Source of the DNA: Dyella solisilvae
Lineage (GTDB): Bacteria; Pseudomonadota; Gammaproteobacteria; Xanthomonadales; Rhodanobacteraceae
Assembly (NCBI RefSeq): GCF_003351225.1
Contig: NZ_QQSY01000001.1
Span: 872,124-936,123, forward strand
Reading direction: 5' to 3'
DNA length: 64,000 nt
Numbering within the stretch: position 1 is the first letter of the stretch; every line of letters begins with the position of its first letter. This document shows positions 1-8,616 of the stretch, one piece after another. The notes beneath the pieces are model-generated. The model saw only the letters and a program-made list of their open reading frames with translations. It was not told the DNA's origin and made no database searches. The translations under genes were made by a program, and so were the position numbers.

Positions 1-4
1 CCAT

Positions 5-1300
5 TTAGCCATCCAGACGGCTGAGTCTAGCGCGCAATTCGTCCAGCCGCAGGTCATTACCCGAACCGGGCGATACGCGCGCCGCCAGGCTGCCCTCGGG
101 GGTGCGCCCCTCGCCCGCCGAGGCCGCGGCGTCGGCCGCCGCCCTATAGGCATCGCGGAACGGCACGCCGGCCGCCGCCTGTTCGATCGCCACGTCGGTG
201 GCGTACATGGCCGGCTCGATCGCTGCGCGCATGGCCGGCTCGTTCCACGCCATGCGCGCCAGCAGGTCCGGAACCAGCTCCAGCGCGGCCAGGCCATGGC
301 GGCAGCCGTGGAACAGCGAGCCCTTGGAGAACTGCAGGTCGCGCTGATAGCCCGAAGGCAGCGACAGCAGCTGTTCGATCTCGGTGCGCGCCGCCGCCAC
401 GCTGGCGTAGCTGGCGCGCAGCAGTTCCACCACGTCCGGGTTCCGCTTGTTGGGCATGATCGAGCTGCCGGTGGTGTATTCCGACGGCAGCTTCACGAAG
501 TCGAACTCGGCGGTGGTGAACAGGGAAAGATCCCAGGCCAGGCGACGCAAATCCAGCAAGGCGCCGGCTATGGCCTCCAGCACGGCCATCTCGAACTTGC
601 CGCGCGAGAGCTGTGCGTAGATCGGCGACACCTGCATGCGCGCAAAGCCCAGCGCCTGCGTGGTGTGTTCGCGATCGAGCTTGAGGTTCACCCCGTAACC
701 GGCGGCCGTACCCAGCGGGTTGGCGTCGATCAGCAGCGCCGTCTGCTTCGCGCGCAGCGCGTTGTCGATGAACCCCTCCGCGAATCCGGCGAACCACATC
801 GCGGTAGACGACACCACCGCGCGCTGCAGGTGGGTATAGCCCGGCAACGGGATGGCCGGCTGCGCGGCGCGCTCCAGGCAGACCGATGCGATCGCCTTGC
901 AGTGCTGCTCCAGCGCAGCCAGCTGTTCCTTCAGCCACAGGCGCGTGGCCACCAGGATCTGGTCATTGCGGCTGCGGCCGGTGTGCACGCGGCGGCCGGC
1001 GTCGCCAAGGCGCTCGGTGAGGCGCGCCTCAATGGCCGAGTGGCCGTCCTCGTAGCGCTCGTCCAGCACAAAAGCGCCGGCGCGAAAATCTTCGGTAAGC
1101 GCGTCCAGCTCGCGTTTGAGCGCGGAGGCCTCGTCGGCGCTGACCACGCCGATGTTGGCCAGACCCTCCACATGGGCCTTGCTGGCGGTGATGTCATGCA
1201 GGAAGAACTCGCGATCCAGCAGCACGTCGTCGCCGGCGAGAAACTGCATGATGCGGGCGTCGATCTTGATGTTGGACTTCTGCCAGAGGGGCTGGGACAT
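5..1300 (-). CDS. argH: Argininosuccinate lyase
   Basis: Last step of arginine synthesis: cleaves argininosuccinate to arginine and fumarate in the cytosol. The 431-aa protein is slightly shorter than the usual ~460 aa but keeps the fumarase/aspartase superfamily signature [12 protein letters not shown] (the flexible loop carrying the catalytic Ser) and the early block TGRSRND that binds substrate. It starts with MSQPLWQ and its stop codon lies only 5 bases from the window edge. It is the last visible gene of the minus-strand set argG-argE-argAB-argC-argH, separated from argC by ~100 bp holding a repeat shared with position 47.5 kb. Identification is secure. Confidence 0.97.
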   Translation of the reverse strand: MSQPLWQKSNIKIDARIMQFLAGDDVLLDREFFLHDITASKAHVEGLANIGVVSADEASALKRELDALTEDFRAGAFVLDERYEDGHSAIEARLTERLGDAGRRVHTGRSRNDQILVATRLWLKEQLAALEQHCKAIASVCLERAAQPAIPLPGYTHLQRAVVSSTAMWFAGFAEGFIDNALRAKQTALLIDANPLGTAAGYGVNLKLDREHTTQALGFARMQVSPIYAQLSRGKFEMAVLEAIAGALLDLRRLAWDLSLFTTAEFDFVKLPSEYTTGSSIMPNKRNPDVVELLRASYASVAAARTEIEQLLSLPSGYQRDLQFSKGSLFHGCRHGLAALELVPDLLARMAWNEPAMRAAIEPAMYATDVAIEQAAAGVPFRDAYRAAADAAASAGEGRTPEGSLAARVSPGSGNDLRLDELRARLSRLDG

Positions 1301-1327
1301 AAAGAATCCTTGAGAAAATAGTAGGCA

Positions 1328-1403
1328 GAAGTGAGAAACGAGAGAAAGCGAGAGTCGAAGGCATAACTCTCACTACTCACTCCTCTTCACTCACTTCTCG
1401 CCT
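1328..1403. repeat. Dispersed repeat, copy 1 (argC-argH gap)
   Basis: Positions 1367-1403 are identical over 37 bp to 47555-47591. A degenerate left arm (GAAGTGAG at 1328-1335) is complementary to CTCACTTC near the right end, so the unit can form an imperfect hairpin. It sits at the end of argC and its last bases reach the argC stop region. The perfect-hairpin version is at 47.5 kb. Confidence 0.8.
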
Positions 1404-2357
1404 TCAAACCGGAATCGCGGTGTACTCGTCCACGCCAATCGCGCGGTTGATGTTCTGCATGGCCTGCGTCGCGGCGCCCTTGAGCAGGTTGTCCAGGGTC
1501 GCCACCACCACGACGCGCTTGCCGTCGCTGGAAACGGCGAAGCCGCCGATGTCCACGTGGTGCTTGTGCGCAATCTGGCTGACCCACGGCGCCTCGTCCT
1601 GCACGTGCACCAGCTTTTCGCCGTCATAGGCGCCATGGAAGCGGTTCACGATGTCCTCGCGCTTCACCGGGCGGGCCAGATACAGGTTGGTGGTGACGGT
1701 GAGACCACGGAAGTGCGGCGCCACGTGCGGCATGAACTCCACCGGCACGCCCAGGTGGCGGCTGGCCTCCTTCTCATGCATGTGCCCGGTGAGCGAGTAC
1801 GGCATCAGGTTGTCGCGCAGCTTCTCGGGATCGTTGCGGTCAGACGGGGTCGTGCCGGCGCCCGAGTAGCCCGACACGCCGAAACTCACCGGCGGCGCCG
1901 CCAACAGGTCCTTCAGCGGAGCAATCGACAGCTGCACCGCGGTTGCATAGCAGCCCGGATTGCTGATGCGCTTTTCGCCGCGCCAACGCTGGCGGGTCAG
2001 TTCCGGCAGGCCGTAGTACCAACGCTCGTCGAAGCGGTAGTCGGCCGACAGATCCACGATCAGCGTGTCCGGCTTTGCCTTGTCGATGGCCTCCACGTAC
2101 GGCGCAGCCTTGCCATTGGGCAGGGCCAGCACCACCACGTCGGCGCCTTGCGCTGCGACCGCCTCCGGATCGAGGCTGGCGTAACGCAATTCACCTTCGA
2201 AGCCTGGCACGTTATCCGCCACTCGCTGGCCGTCCAGCTCACGCGAGGAGACGAAGACGAGCTCCAGGGCAGGATGGCTGGCCACGAGGCGGATCAGCTC
2301 GGCGCCGGTATGGCCGCGTGCGCCGACGATGCCGATGCGATGTTGGGTCGTGCTCAT
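1404..2357 (-). CDS. argC: N-acetyl-gamma-glutamyl-phosphate reductase
   Basis: Third step of arginine synthesis: NADPH-dependent reduction of N-acetylglutamyl phosphate to the semialdehyde. The 317-aa protein begins with the Rossmann motif [13 protein letters not shown] and contains SNPGCYATA, which carries the catalytic Cys of the family. The length matches the short ArgC type of Xanthomonadales. The start at 2357 lies 3 bp after the stop of the kinase/synthase gene at 2361, so the two are almost certainly co-translated. The name is secure. Confidence 0.96.
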   Translation of the reverse strand: MSTTQHRIGIVGARGHTGAELIRLVASHPALELVFVSSRELDGQRVADNVPGFEGELRYASLDPEAVAAQGADVVVLALPNGKAAPYVEAIDKAKPDTLIVDLSADYRFDERWYYGLPELTRQRWRGEKRISNPGCYATAVQLSIAPLKDLLAAPPVSFGVSGYSGAGTTPSDRNDPEKLRDNLMPYSLTGHMHEKEASRHLGVPVEFMPHVAPHFRGLTVTTNLYLARPVKREDIVNRFHGAYDGEKLVHVQDEAPWVSQIAHKHHVDIGGFAVSSDGKRVVVVATLDNLLKGAATQAMQNINRAIGVDEYTAIPV

Positions 2358-2360
2358 GAT

Positions 2361-3677
2361 TCAGTCCACCAGGGTCGGCTGACGCTGGGCGCAATGCGCC
2401 ACGCAGCTTGCAATCGTGTCGAAGTCTTCAATGCCGTACCAGAACACTTTCCAGCGCGGCTGCTTCAGGCAGCCATCCGATTCGGCGTAGTAGAAATGGT
2501 TGACGCTGTTGCCGTGGCGCGAGCGCCAGAACAGCTGGGGGTTTTCCTCCCGCATCACCTGCCACACGGCACGCCCCAGGCCTTCGCCCTGTGCATCGTC
2601 CAGCACCGCGAACTTGTCCAGGTACGGCAGGCCGTCTTCCAGGGTGAGGATCATCGCGGTGCGATAGTTCTCGCTCACGTAGATGCGGAACGGCGTGGTG
2701 CGCTGGAAGTATTCCGGCACCAGCGCGCGGCCGAAGCTCGACTCGATCAGGGTGCGCATGCGCTCCAGGTCGATGCCGTCCCACGAATCGAAGCGCTGCA
2801 CCTTCTCGCCGCGGCGCACCAGGGTGCCCGAGCCCTTGTGGGTGAACAGCTCCTTGGCCAGCTCGGACGGCTGGGTGATCGACACCGACGAAGTGAGCGG
2901 CAAGTCGTTGAGCAGATCGGCGATCTGTTCGATCTTCACGCGCATGCCGCCGTTGATCCACGGCTGCGACATCAGGTGCTCGAACTCGGTGCTGAGGTTG
3001 ATCGAGTCGATGATCTTGCCCTGGTCGTCCAGCAGGCCGCCGGTACCAGTGAGGAACACGATCTTGTACGGCTGCAGCACGCGCACCAGCTCGTTCGCCG
3101 CGAAGTCCGCGTTGACGTTGAGGATCTGCCCCTCCTCCGTCTCGCCCAGGCTGGCGATCACCGGGATGGAACCCGCGCGCAGGCTGGCGTCGATGGGCGC
3201 CAGGTTGATCTTGCTGACCTTGCCGACCAGACCGTAGGTATCACGATCAATGTAGTCGGCGGTAAACACACCCGACGACACCGAAGTGGCGCGCGTGTCC
3301 ATGCTCTGCAAAGCCTCGACAAGGCGCAGGTTCTGCTCCTGGAACACCTTGCGCACGATGGCGAGCGCCTTGGGCGTGGTCACGCGCAGGCCGTTGACCG
3401 TTTGCTTCTCGATGCCGGCGGCCGACAACTCCTCGTCGAGCTGCGGACCGGCGCCGTGCAGGACGATCGGGGTCAGGCCTACCTGCTGCAGGAAGGTCAG
3501 CGAGGAAGTGAGCGCCGGGAGATCGTCGCGCAGGACGGCGCCACCGACCTTCACCACGGCGAAGCGCTTGGCGTCCAGCTGGGAGAAACGCTTGAGGTAT
3601 TGCTGGATCTCCTTCGCGCTGCCCATGCTCGATAGCAGGCGGACGATGGTTTTCCGGGTGTGCTTGTGGGCTTCCAC
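2361..3677 (-). CDS. argB: Bifunctional N-acetylglutamate kinase / N-acetylglutamate synthase
   Basis: Fusion protein of 438 aa. Residues ~30-285 form an amino-acid-kinase fold with the early [11 protein letters not shown] strand that binds ATP phosphates and the [13 protein letters not shown] acetylglutamate site. Residues ~290-438 form a GNAT-like acetyltransferase domain that can make N-acetylglutamate. This kinase/synthase architecture is known from Xanthomonas and resembles mitochondrial NAGS, so one polypeptide can supply steps 1 and 2. No separate argA or argJ is visible here. It lies 6 bp from the deacetylase gene and 3 bp from argC. Feedback inhibition by arginine is usual in the family but cannot be read from sequence. 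Confidence 0.93.
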   Translation of the reverse strand: MEAHKHTRKTIVRLLSSMGSAKEIQQYLKRFSQLDAKRFAVVKVGGAVLRDDLPALTSSLTFLQQVGLTPIVLHGAGPQLDEELSAAGIEKQTVNGLRVTTPKALAIVRKVFQEQNLRLVEALQSMDTRATSVSSGVFTADYIDRDTYGLVGKVSKINLAPIDASLRAGSIPVIASLGETEEGQILNVNADFAANELVRVLQPYKIVFLTGTGGLLDDQGKIIDSINLSTEFEHLMSQPWINGGMRVKIEQIADLLNDLPLTSSVSITQPSELAKELFTHKGSGTLVRRGEKVQRFDSWDGIDLERMRTLIESSFGRALVPEYFQRTTPFRIYVSENYRTAMILTLEDGLPYLDKFAVLDDAQGEGLGRAVWQVMREENPQLFWRSRHGNSVNHFYYAESDGCLKQPRWKVFWYGIEDFDTIASCVAHCAQRQPTLVD

Positions 3678-3683
3678 GTTGAC

Positions 3684-4778
3684 TTAGCTCTTATCGATGA
3701 TGCGGTAGATGGTGTCGGCGTAATGCTGCAGCTGTGCGAGCGAGACCCACTCGTCGGCGGTATGGGCCTGCGCGATGTCGCCCGGGCCGTAGACGAAGCA
3801 GATGTAGCCGGCGGCCGAGAACAGCGCGGCTTCGGTCCAGAAGTCCACGGCGTTGCCGATCGGAATGCCCAGCTCGTCGGCCAGGTCGCGCGCGGCGAGG
3901 CGACGCGCCTCGGCCGTGGCGGTGTCGCCCGCCGGCAGGGAATCGCCGCGGAACAGTTCGGCGAACTCCACCGGCTGCGGTTCGACCAGGGTGCGGAAGG
4001 CGTCCAGCATCCGGTCCGGATGCATGGTCGGCAGCGGCCGGAAGCCGAAGCGAACCTCTGCCGACGGCGCAATCATGTTCGCCTTGATGCCGCCTTCGAC
4101 CTTGCCGATGTTGAAGCGCAGGCCAGTGAGGCCGCCGAAGCGCTCGTGCGATTGCCGCTCGACGAAGTCCAGCGCCGCACTGCCCCAGCGCATGGCCTGG
4201 TGCAAGGCGCTGTCGCTGGGCTTCTGCTCGCCCGAGGCGTGACCGGCGCTGCCCTTGAAACGCATCTGCACCGAATGGATGCCACGATGCGCCAGCACCG
4301 CTTCGCCCTTGGTAGGTTCGGCGACGATCACCGCGTCGTAGGCCGGTTTCCCCTTGAGGAAGCCGGCGACGCAACGCGGGTCATTGGCCTCCTCGTCGGT
4401 GGACAACAGCAACGCCATGTCGCCGTCGGTGACATTGGCCACCGCCACCAGCGCGGCGGCAGCGCCCTTGATGTCGCAGGCGCCGAGGCCGATGGCGCGG
4501 TCCGCCGTCACACGCAGCTCGTGAGGACTGGCCGTCCAGTGCGGCGAATCAGGCACCGTGTCCATGTGCACGTTGAACAGCACCTTCGGCTGTCCACGCA
4601 CGGCATACAGGGTCACGGCGCCTGCGCCGTAATCGGTCACGGTGACATCGAAGCCCGGCAGGTTGTCCCGCAGGTAGTCGAAGATGCCGCCCGTGCCGAT
4701 CTCGCGCGGCGGATTGCGCGTGTCGAAGCCGACCAGCGCTCGAAGATGTCGGAGGGTGTCGTCCAGTAGTGCGCTCAT
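3684..4778 (-). CDS. argE: M20 family deacetylase, probably N-acetylcitrulline (acetylornithine) deacetylase
   Basis: Removes the acetyl group from the pathway intermediate. In lineages with acetylornithine carbamoyltransferase the true substrate is N-acetyl-L-citrulline. The M20 metal ligands are visible in HMDTVPD, the GACDIKGA segment and DEEAND. The frame stays open to 4868, but that stretch runs into a REP hairpin, so I take the start at MSALLDD (4778), giving 364 aa. It is followed after 6 bp by argB. Pairing with argF' (7283-8290) supports acetylcitrulline as substrate; this is inference from pathway logic. Confidence 0.9.
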   Translation of the reverse strand: MSALLDDTLRHLRALVGFDTRNPPREIGTGGIFDYLRDNLPGFDVTVTDYGAGAVTLYAVRGQPKVLFNVHMDTVPDSPHWTASPHELRVTADRAIGLGACDIKGAAAALVAVANVTDGDMALLLSTDEEANDPRCVAGFLKGKPAYDAVIVAEPTKGEAVLAHRGIHSVQMRFKGSAGHASGEQKPSDSALHQAMRWGSAALDFVERQSHERFGGLTGLRFNIGKVEGGIKANMIAPSAEVRFGFRPLPTMHPDRMLDAFRTLVEPQPVEFAELFRGDSLPAGDTATAEARRLAARDLADELGIPIGNAVDFWTEAALFSAAGYICFVYGPGDIAQAHTADEWVSLAQLQHYADTIYRIIDKS

Positions 4779-4820
4779 GCGATCCGTCTGGTGGAGTTGT
4801 GGCCTTGTTGATACTTCACC

Positions 4821-4904
4821 GTCATTCCTGCGAAAGCAGGAATCCAGCGCCTTTGCATTCATCAGCAAAAGTCACTGGATCCCGGCCTCCGCCGGGATGA
4901 CGGG
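4821..4904. repeat. REP-like double hairpin
   Basis: Two hairpins back to back: CATTCCTGC-GAAA-GCAGGAAT on the left and TCCCGGC-CTCC-GCCGGGA on the right, in inverted orientation, with ATGACGG at the far end. Related units occur at 14358, 19984, 24446, 39419 and 62504. It occupies the argG-argE gap and accounts for the spurious in-frame extension of the deacetylase. Confidence 0.85.
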
Positions 4905-4906
4905 CA

Positions 4907-6100
4907 TCAGCTGCGATTGACCTCAGCCCACAGCGTGCTGCTCATGCCGAACAGCTTGATGAAGCCCTCGGCCTCGGCCACGCCCCAGTCCGCCGACTGC
5001 GCGTAGGTCGCGCCCTTGGCGTTGAGGATGTGCGGCGAACGCACTTCCACCGCGGTCACCTGGGCGCCGGAGGTCTCCAGCACCACCTCGCCGTTGACAC
5101 AGGCCTGGCTGGAAGCAAGGAACGCCTCGAGGTCGGTCTTGATCGGATCATGGAAGAAACCTTCGTAGACGACCTCAACCCACTTGCGCGCCACTTCCGG
5201 CTTGAAGCGGTTCTGCTGCTTGGTCAGCACCGCCTCTTCCAGCGCACGATGCGCGGCGAGCAGCGAGATCAGGCCCGGAGCCTCGTACACGATGCGGCCC
5301 TTGAGGCCGATGGTGGTGTCGCCGGTGTACATGCCGCGACCCACGCCGTACGGCGCGAACAGTTCATTGAGCTTGGCCAGCAGCTTGGCGCCCGGCAGCT
5401 TTTGACCGTTCAGCGACACGGCCTCACCCTTCTCGAAGCCGAGGGTGACCGTGAGCTTTTCAGACGGCCATTCGGCGCGCGGCTTGCACCAGCCACGCGC
5501 GCCTTCGCCCGGGGTCTTCCAGTGGTCGATTTCACCACCGGACAGCGTCACGCCCAGCAGGTTCTCGTTGATGGTGTAGCTCTTCTGCTTGGCGCGCACC
5601 TCGAAGCCACGCTCCTCCAGATAAGCCTGCTCGTAGGCACGCGTCTGGGTGTGCTCCTTCTGGATCTCACGGATCGGCGCCACGATTTCGTAATCGCCCA
5701 GCGCCTTGACCGCCAGGTCGAAACGCACCTGGTCGTTGCCCATGCCCGTGCAACCGTGCGCGATGGCCTTGGTGCCCAGCTCCTTGGCGCGCGCGATGGC
5801 GGCGTCCACGATCAGGTAGCGGTCGGACACCAGCAGCGGGTACTGGCCCTGGTAGGCCTCGCCAGCCTGCACGAAGGGCTTCACGAAGCCTTCCCAGATC
5901 GCCGGACCGCCGTCCACGGTGACGTGGCTGGCCACGCCCAGTTCCTTGGCGCGCTGCTCGATATAGGCGCGCTCCTCGGCGTCCACGCCGCCGGTGTCGG
6001 CGAAGACGGTATGCACGGCCCAGCCGCGCTCCTTGAGGTAGGGCACGCAGAAGCTCGTGTCGAGGCCACCGGAGAAGGCGAGAACGATGTCTTTGCTCAT
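4907..6100 (-). CDS. argG: Argininosuccinate synthase
   Basis: Condenses citrulline and aspartate with ATP to argininosuccinate. The 397-aa protein opens with the PP-loop AFSGGLDTS that binds ATP, and contains [14 protein letters not shown] for citrulline/aspartate binding. It is the first gene of the argG-argE-argAB-argC-argH set and is preceded by an AT-rich region with an ARG-box-like palindrome at 6150-6172. A REP element separates it from the deacetylase gene, so downstream expression may be partly uncoupled. Identification is secure. Confidence 0.97.
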   Translation of the reverse strand: MSKDIVLAFSGGLDTSFCVPYLKERGWAVHTVFADTGGVDAEERAYIEQRAKELGVASHVTVDGGPAIWEGFVKPFVQAGEAYQGQYPLLVSDRYLIVDAAIARAKELGTKAIAHGCTGMGNDQVRFDLAVKALGDYEIVAPIREIQKEHTQTRAYEQAYLEERGFEVRAKQKSYTINENLLGVTLSGGEIDHWKTPGEGARGWCKPRAEWPSEKLTVTLGFEKGEAVSLNGQKLPGAKLLAKLNELFAPYGVGRGMYTGDTTIGLKGRIVYEAPGLISLLAAHRALEEAVLTKQQNRFKPEVARKWVEVVYEGFFHDPIKTDLEAFLASSQACVNGEVVLETSGAQVTAVEVRSPHILNAKGATYAQSADWGVAEAEGFIKLFGMSSTLWAEVNRS

Positions 6101-6139
6101 GGCTTGCAGATCCTGAAAATGGAAGGCTAAACGGATAAT

Positions 6140-6172
6140 TTCAATTGAACACTTTGAATTGCATTCAAAGTG
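6140..6172 (-). promoter_or_regulatory. ARG-box-like palindrome in the argG promoter region
   Basis: Perfect 10-bp inverted repeat CACTTTGAAT-TGC-ATTCAAAGTG at 6150-6172, next to a second palindrome TTCAATTGAA at 6140-6149. The core TGAAT-n3-ATTCA resembles the ArgR/AhrC operator consensus (TGAAT-n4-ATTCA) but has one base less in the spacer. It lies ~50 bp upstream of the argG start in an unusually AT-rich stretch. The palindromes are seen directly; binding by an arginine-responsive regulator is inferred. Confidence 0.6.
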
Positions 6173-6177
6173 CGTGA

Positions 6178-6657
6178 TCAGGCAGATTCAACGACGATGC
6201 GCGGTTCGCAGCGCACCGGGAAATTCACGGAATTGGCGATGAAGCAGGCGTGGTGCGCCGGCTCGTGCGCAGAGGTGGCCTTGGCCGGGTCGCTGTCGGC
6301 GCTGATGGTCACCACCGGGCGCAGCACCACTTCGACGAAGCGGCCGCCGTGCGCATCGGTTTCCATGACGCCCTCGGCGTGGTCCACATAGGCGGTCACC
6401 ACCACTCCGGCCAGCACCGCCTGGTGCAGGTAGGACAGCATGTGGCAGGTGGACAGCGCCGTGACAAGCATGTCCTCCGGGTTGAGCCTGCTGGCATCGC
6501 CGCGGAACATCGGATCGGACGAACCCTCGATCACCGGCTTGCCGGCGATGCGGATCTCGTGCGCACGGCTGTAGCCCTGGTAAGTCCTGGTGCCCGAGCC
6601 CTGGTTGCCGGTCCAGGTCACCTCTGCCCGGTACTGGTGCTGGTGCGTCCTGCTCAT
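6178..6657 (-). CDS. OsmC family protein
   Basis: Protein of 159 aa from the OsmC/Ohr fold family. It carries [19 protein letters not shown], with the first redox Cys, and a second Cys near [12 protein letters not shown]. Sequence type and length fit the OsmC-like subgroup rather than Ohr itself (a true Ohr is at 53001-53429). A role in reducing hydroperoxides is known for the fold, but the substrate here is unknown. The start overlaps the end of the upstream PaiB-like gene by 4 bp, so the two are translationally coupled. Why it accompanies argF' is unclear. Confidence 0.85.
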   Translation of the reverse strand: MSRTHQHQYRAEVTWTGNQGSGTRTYQGYSRAHEIRIAGKPVIEGSSDPMFRGDASRLNPEDMLVTALSTCHMLSYLHQAVLAGVVVTAYVDHAEGVMETDAHGGRFVEVVLRPVVTISADSDPAKATSAHEPAHHACFIANSVNFPVRCEPRIVVESA

Positions 6658-7280
6658 GCCCTGTCCTTTTCGAGTTGGCTCATCAGCGCGGCGAGTTCCG
6701 CATCGCCACGGCCCGCACGCTCACCCAGACCTGCGATCACGCCCTGGCGATTGGCCGTGGGGTGGTTCTGGCTCAGCTTGAACTTGCCTTCGATGCGCTC
6801 GATGGTGATCTCGATGCCTGCGATCGCGCGCAGGCTCTTCTCGATGTGGTCTTCCGGCGCCTCGGACACATGCCAGGGCTTGGGCTGGCCGGCCTCGTGG
6901 CGATCGGTCAGCCGCTCCAGCAAGGCACGCAACCACACGGCATCGTCGATCACGCGCAGGCGGCCATGCACGTGCACCACCGCGTAGTTCCAGGTGGGCA
7001 CTTCGCGATGGGTCTCCTGCTTGCTCGGGTACCAGTTCGGGCTCACGTAGCCGTCCGGCCCGCGGAAGATCACCAGCACTTCGGCGCCATCCAGCTTCGC
7101 CAGCTCGTTGCCACGCGCCACGTGGCCATGCAATTGCGACTCGCCCGCGCGCTCCAGCGGCAGGTGATTGGCGGCGACGCCGCCCTCGCCATGCACGATG
7201 ACGGTGGCGAACGGGTAATCGCGCATCAGCGCGTCCAGCCGGCAGGCGTCGATTTCCTTGAAGTACGGGGGCAGATACAT
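6654..7280 (-). CDS. PaiB-like FMN-binding protein
   Basis: Protein of 208 aa starting MYLPPYFKE, the hallmark N-terminus of the PaiB family (FMN-binding split barrel, annotated as a negative transcriptional regulator in Bacillus). Blocks seen include VIVHGEGGVAANHLPL, the conserved WYPSKQETHREVPTWNY segment and FKLSQN near the end. The flavin site is a family expectation. It starts 2 bp after the argF' stop and overlaps the following OsmC gene by 4 bp, so all three form one unit. Its target, if it regulates transcription, is not visible. Confidence 0.88.
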   Translation of the reverse strand: MYLPPYFKEIDACRLDALMRDYPFATVIVHGEGGVAANHLPLERAGESQLHGHVARGNELAKLDGAEVLVIFRGPDGYVSPNWYPSKQETHREVPTWNYAVVHVHGRLRVIDDAVWLRALLERLTDRHEAGQPKPWHVSEAPEDHIEKSLRAIAGIEITIERIEGKFKLSQNHPTANRQGVIAGLGERAGRGDAELAALMSQLEKDRA

Positions 7281-7282
7281 GA

Positions 7283-8290
7283 TCAGCGCTGGCCGATGAG
7301 GGACGCCATCACCGCCTTCTGCACGTGCAGGCGGTTCTCGGCTTCATCGATGGCGATGCAGGCCGGCGAATCCATCACGGCATCGGTGGCCTTCACATTG
7401 CGACGCAGCGGCAGGCAGTGGCTGAACAGGCCGTTGTTGGTCAGCGCCATCTTGGCCTCGTCCACGATGAAGTGCCTGTGGGCGTCGCGGATCGGCTTTT
7501 CCTGCTCCCAGCGACCGAAGAACGGCAGCGCGCCCCAGCTCTTGGCGTAGACCACGTCGGCGCCGCGATAGGCTTCCTCGACGTCATGGCTGACCTTCAG
7601 CGAGCCACCGTTCTCCTTCGCGTTCTGGTAGCCGAACTCCATGTAGCGCTCATCGAGCACATAGTCCGGCGTCGGGCACAGCAGGGTCACGTCCATGCCC
7701 ATCTTGGTGGCGATCAGCAGCGCCGAATTGGCCACCGCGGTGTTGAGCGGCTTCGGGTGATAGGTCCAGGTCAGCACGTACTTCTTGTTCTGCAGGCTGC
7801 CCAGGTGCTCCTTCAGCGCGAGCGCGTGGGCCAGTTCCTGGCACGGATGGGTAATGGTCTCCATGTTGATCACCGGCACCGTGGCGTACTTGGCGAACGC
7901 CTTGATCACGTTGTCCTCGCGATCGACCGACCAGTTCTGGAACTTCGGGAAGGCGCGAACAGCGATCAGGTCCACGTAGCGCGACAGCACTCGCGCAACC
8001 TCGGCGATGTGCTCTTCGGTATCACCTTCCATCACCGTGCCGACTTCGAACTCGATCGGCCACGCATCCTTGCCCGGCGCCAGCACGATGGCGTGGCCAC
8101 CCAAATGGAACGCGCCCAGTTCGAAGCTGGTGCGCGTGCGCATCGAGGGATTGAAGAACATCAGCGCCACCGACCTGCCCGCCAGCTGCTGGCCGCGCGG
8201 GGAGCGCTTGAAGGCCGCGGCCTCATCGAGCAGCGCGTCGATCTCGGCGCGGCTGTAGTCCTGGGTGGTCAGAAAGTGGCGGAGAGTCAT
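7283..8290 (-). CDS. argF': N-acetylornithine carbamoyltransferase
   Basis: Transfers a carbamoyl group to N-acetylornithine, giving N-acetylcitrulline; this replaces ordinary OTCase in Xanthomonadales. From the start at 8290 (MTLRHFL) the protein has 335 aa. The carbamoyl-phosphate loop SMRTRT is at residues 49-54, Trp77 and Glu92 match the numbering described for the Xanthomonas campestris enzyme (Glu92 discriminates it from succinylornithine enzymes), and HCLPLRRNVKATD holds Lys300, the equivalent of the carboxylated lysine. The frame extends upstream to 8428 only through the leader, so that start is rejected. The leader (8331-8495) looks like an attenuator. Confidence 0.95.
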   Translation of the reverse strand: MTLRHFLTTQDYSRAEIDALLDEAAAFKRSPRGQQLAGRSVALMFFNPSMRTRTSFELGAFHLGGHAIVLAPGKDAWPIEFEVGTVMEGDTEEHIAEVARVLSRYVDLIAVRAFPKFQNWSVDREDNVIKAFAKYATVPVINMETITHPCQELAHALALKEHLGSLQNKKYVLTWTYHPKPLNTAVANSALLIATKMGMDVTLLCPTPDYVLDERYMEFGYQNAKENGGSLKVSHDVEEAYRGADVVYAKSWGALPFFGRWEQEKPIRDAHRHFIVDEAKMALTNNGLFSHCLPLRRNVKATDAVMDSPACIAIDEAENRLHVQKAVMASLIGQR

Positions 8291-8330
8291 GTTGGTGAAT
8301 GTCCTGGTCGAAACTTCGGATTCCGGAAAC

Positions 8331-8355
8331 AAAAAAACCCGGCTGCAGGCCGGGT
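8331..8355 (-). terminator. Intrinsic terminator in the argF' leader (attenuator hairpin)
   Basis: Read on the minus strand: stem CCCGGC / GCCGGG around loop CTGCA, followed at once by seven T residues. It lies only ~40 bp upstream of the argF' start in the same direction. The upstream gene (8617-9153) has its own hairpin at 8584-8605, so this one most likely acts on a transcript that would enter argF'. Confidence 0.8.
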
Positions 8356-8390
8356 TTTGTCGTCGATACACATGAAACGCGTGCGACAGC

Positions 8391-8495
8391 CTACCCGGCC
8401 AGATGTCGGACCAGCGGTCGGCGCGCACGCGACGTCATGCCAGCGGCCATGCGGGCGCTGGTGAGTACGGTGGCGGTATAGACGGCTGCGGACAT
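8391..8495 (-). CDS. Putative arginine-rich leader peptide of argF'
   Basis: Short frame of 34 codons beginning MSAAVYTATV and ending VRHLAG. Six of 34 residues are Arg (positions 15, 23, 25, 26, 30 and one more if the longer start at 8524 is used), with the cluster SRARRP and two CGA codons. Its last codons and stop contain GGCCGGGT (8400-8393), complementary to ACCCGGCC (8355-8348), the 5' arm of the terminator. A ribosome paused at the Arg cluster would leave this arm free to form an antiterminator. There is no strong Shine-Dalgarno sequence, which is the main weakness. Translation is inferred, not shown. Confidence 0.5.
   Translation of the reverse strand: MSAAVYTATVLTSARMAAGMTSRARRPLVRHLAG
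8393..8400 (-). promoter_or_regulatory. Candidate antiterminator arm of the argF' attenuator
   Basis: GGCCGGGT on the minus strand, overlapping the last codons and stop of the leader frame. It pairs perfectly over 8 bp with ACCCGGCC at 8348-8355, the upstream arm of the terminator, so the two structures exclude each other. The complementarity is seen; its use in regulation is inferred. Confidence 0.5.
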
Positions 8496-8583
8496 GGGTG
8501 TACCGGGTGATGGAACGCGCATCATGACGGGATTTTCGCTGCCATGCAACAAGCAGCGGGGGTTCGCCACAGACGGATGCAAG

Positions 8584-8605
8584 ATCGCCGCCCGGAGGCG
8601 GCGAT
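8584..8605 (-). terminator. Hairpin after the glycine-zipper gene
   Basis: Nine-bp perfect stem ATCGCCGCC-CGGA-GGCGGCGAT located 12 bp past the stop of the gene at 8617-9153. There is no long T run, so it is either a weak intrinsic terminator or an mRNA-stabilising hairpin. Confidence 0.5.
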
Positions 8606-8616
8606 GCTGGCGTGTC

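Noticed and set aside
296-1321. Long plus-strand open frames opposite argH and many other genes
   Set aside because: They are shadows created by the high GC content; the opposite strand carries conserved enzymes and the shadow proteins show no recognisable motifs.
4779-4868. 30-codon in-frame extension of the deacetylase
   Set aside because: It is translated from a REP-like hairpin (CFRRND-type sequence) and has no family conservation; the start at 4778 fits the domain.
8291-8428. 46-codon in-frame extension of argF'
   Set aside because: It runs through the leader terminator; the family start MTLRHFL at 8290 reproduces the published residue numbering.
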